DNA from: Rhodospirillaceae bacterium
GTDB lineage: Bacteria > Pseudomonadota > Alphaproteobacteria > Rhodospirillales > Magnetovibrionaceae
Direction: 5' to 3'
Assembly: GCA_029881835.1 (NCBI GenBank)
Contig: JAOULV010000102.1
Span: forward strand, 1 to 5,616
DNA: 5,616 bases
Both the position numbers and the translations under genes were made by a program. Shown piece after piece: positions 5,212 to 5,616 of this stretch. Every line of letters starts with the position of its first letter. Position 1 is the stretch's first letter. The notes beneath the pieces are model-generated. The model saw nothing but the letters and a program-made list of their open reading frames with translations, was not told where the DNA came from and searched no databases.

Positions 5212-5616
5212 ACGCTTTGGCTTAAATCAAAATTATCAAGCTGTTGGGCGGGTATTTCCATGGCCGTGGCGCTTGTGGTCCACAATAAAAATGCCCGAAT
5301 CCGCCGTCCGGGAAAGATCTCGGATATCAGGGTTTTATATATGGCCATCTGGCGCACATAGGTAGGGTGAATGTCTTGGGGCTTTTGTGGGGCCATGCGG
5401 TTTGTTTTGAAATCAACAATCATGACTTCATCATCATTAATGACAAGCCTGTCAATGCGCCCGGATATTATATGGTTGTGGACTCTGCCAATTATTGGTG
5501 CCTCGGTAATTGCGCCCCCGTTAAAAAACCGGGATAAAGTTTTATCTTCTATAATGCCAATGGTTTCATCGACAATTTGTTTTATGTCTTTATCACCAAA
5601 CCCCAGTCCGGCAGTG
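5208..5616 (-). CDS. addA: AddA helicase-nuclease, C-terminal PD-(D/E)XK nuclease domain, 5'-truncated
   Basis: AddA is the UvrD-like helicase-nuclease subunit of AddAB, the alphaproteobacterial and Gram-positive counterpart of RecBCD. It processes double-strand ends for RecA loading. Only the last 135 residues are in the window, ending at TGA 5210-5208; the protein normally exceeds 1,000 residues and the helicase part lies beyond the right edge. The frame is open to the edge with no stop. Nuclease motifs, numbered from the first complete codon, are SGRID (D55), IVDFKTNR (D68 and K70) and YVRQMAIY (Q89, Y93). The D55-to-D68 distance of 13 equals that between D1067 and D1080 of E. coli RecB, which supports an active metal-dependent nuclease. 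A C-terminal fragment of another RecB-like nuclease is possible, but the tail and the trxA neighbour favour AddA. Confidence 0.9.
   Translation of the reverse strand, partial: TAGLGFGDKDIKQIVDETIGIIEDKTLSRFFNGGAITEAPIIGRVHNHIISGRIDRLVINDDEVMIVDFKTNRMAPQKPQDIHPTYVRQMAIYKTLISEIFPGRRIRAFLLWTTSATAMEIPAQQLDNFDLSQSV

Noticed and set aside
5208..5423. Treating the 71-codon frame starting at ATG 5423 as a separate small gene.
   Set aside because: The same frame stays open to the right edge and encodes the upstream nuclease motif (SGRID), so the ATG is an internal methionine of AddA.
1..5616. Searched for CRISPR arrays, tRNA or rRNA genes, IS ends, integrases and toxin-antitoxin pairs.
   Set aside because: No repeat-spacer pattern, tRNA-like cloverleaf, terminal inverted repeats or such protein motifs were found by eye.

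Overview
The window looks like a chromosomal piece of an alphaproteobacterium of moderate GC content. This rests on the gene neighbourhood (folC close to trxA and addA, familiar in that class) and on the protein sequences; no rRNA or other marker is present. Genus is not resolvable by eye. Both ends cut genes: folC lacks its N-terminus at the left edge and addA lacks most of its length at the right edge.

Layout: (1) 1-1179, plus strand, folC (folate synthesis and polyglutamylation). (2) 1186-4580, minus strand, a two-gene unit. The upstream gene (4580-3354) encodes an exported LivJ/LivK-type substrate-binding protein; the downstream gene (3348-1186) encodes a membrane-bound hybrid histidine kinase with a Cache-like periplasmic sensor. 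Only 5 bp separate them. (3) 4581-4801, a 221-bp intergenic stretch rich in structure: two 11-bp-period direct repeats, three 10-bp-period direct repeats, a candidate -10 box, a micro-ORF and a terminator-like hairpin just ahead of the binding-protein ribosome site. (4) 5116-4802, minus strand, trxA (thioredoxin). (5) 5616-5208, minus strand, the C-terminal nuclease domain of AddA, the helicase-nuclease of double-strand-break repair.

How they may work together: trxA, addA and folC are housekeeping genes. The binding protein and kinase look like a sensory cassette between them. No ABC permease or ATPase gene accompanies the binding protein, so the simplest reading is that it presents a small ligand (amino acid, amide, short organic acid or similar) to the periplasmic domain of the kinase, as LuxP does for LuxQ or TorT for TorS. 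The kinase ends in a receiver domain with no Hpt or DNA-binding output, so the rest of the phosphorelay must be encoded elsewhere. The phased repeats upstream resemble response-regulator operator architecture, which raises the possibility that the system controls its own expression. The ligand, partner regulator and physiological output cannot be read from this window.
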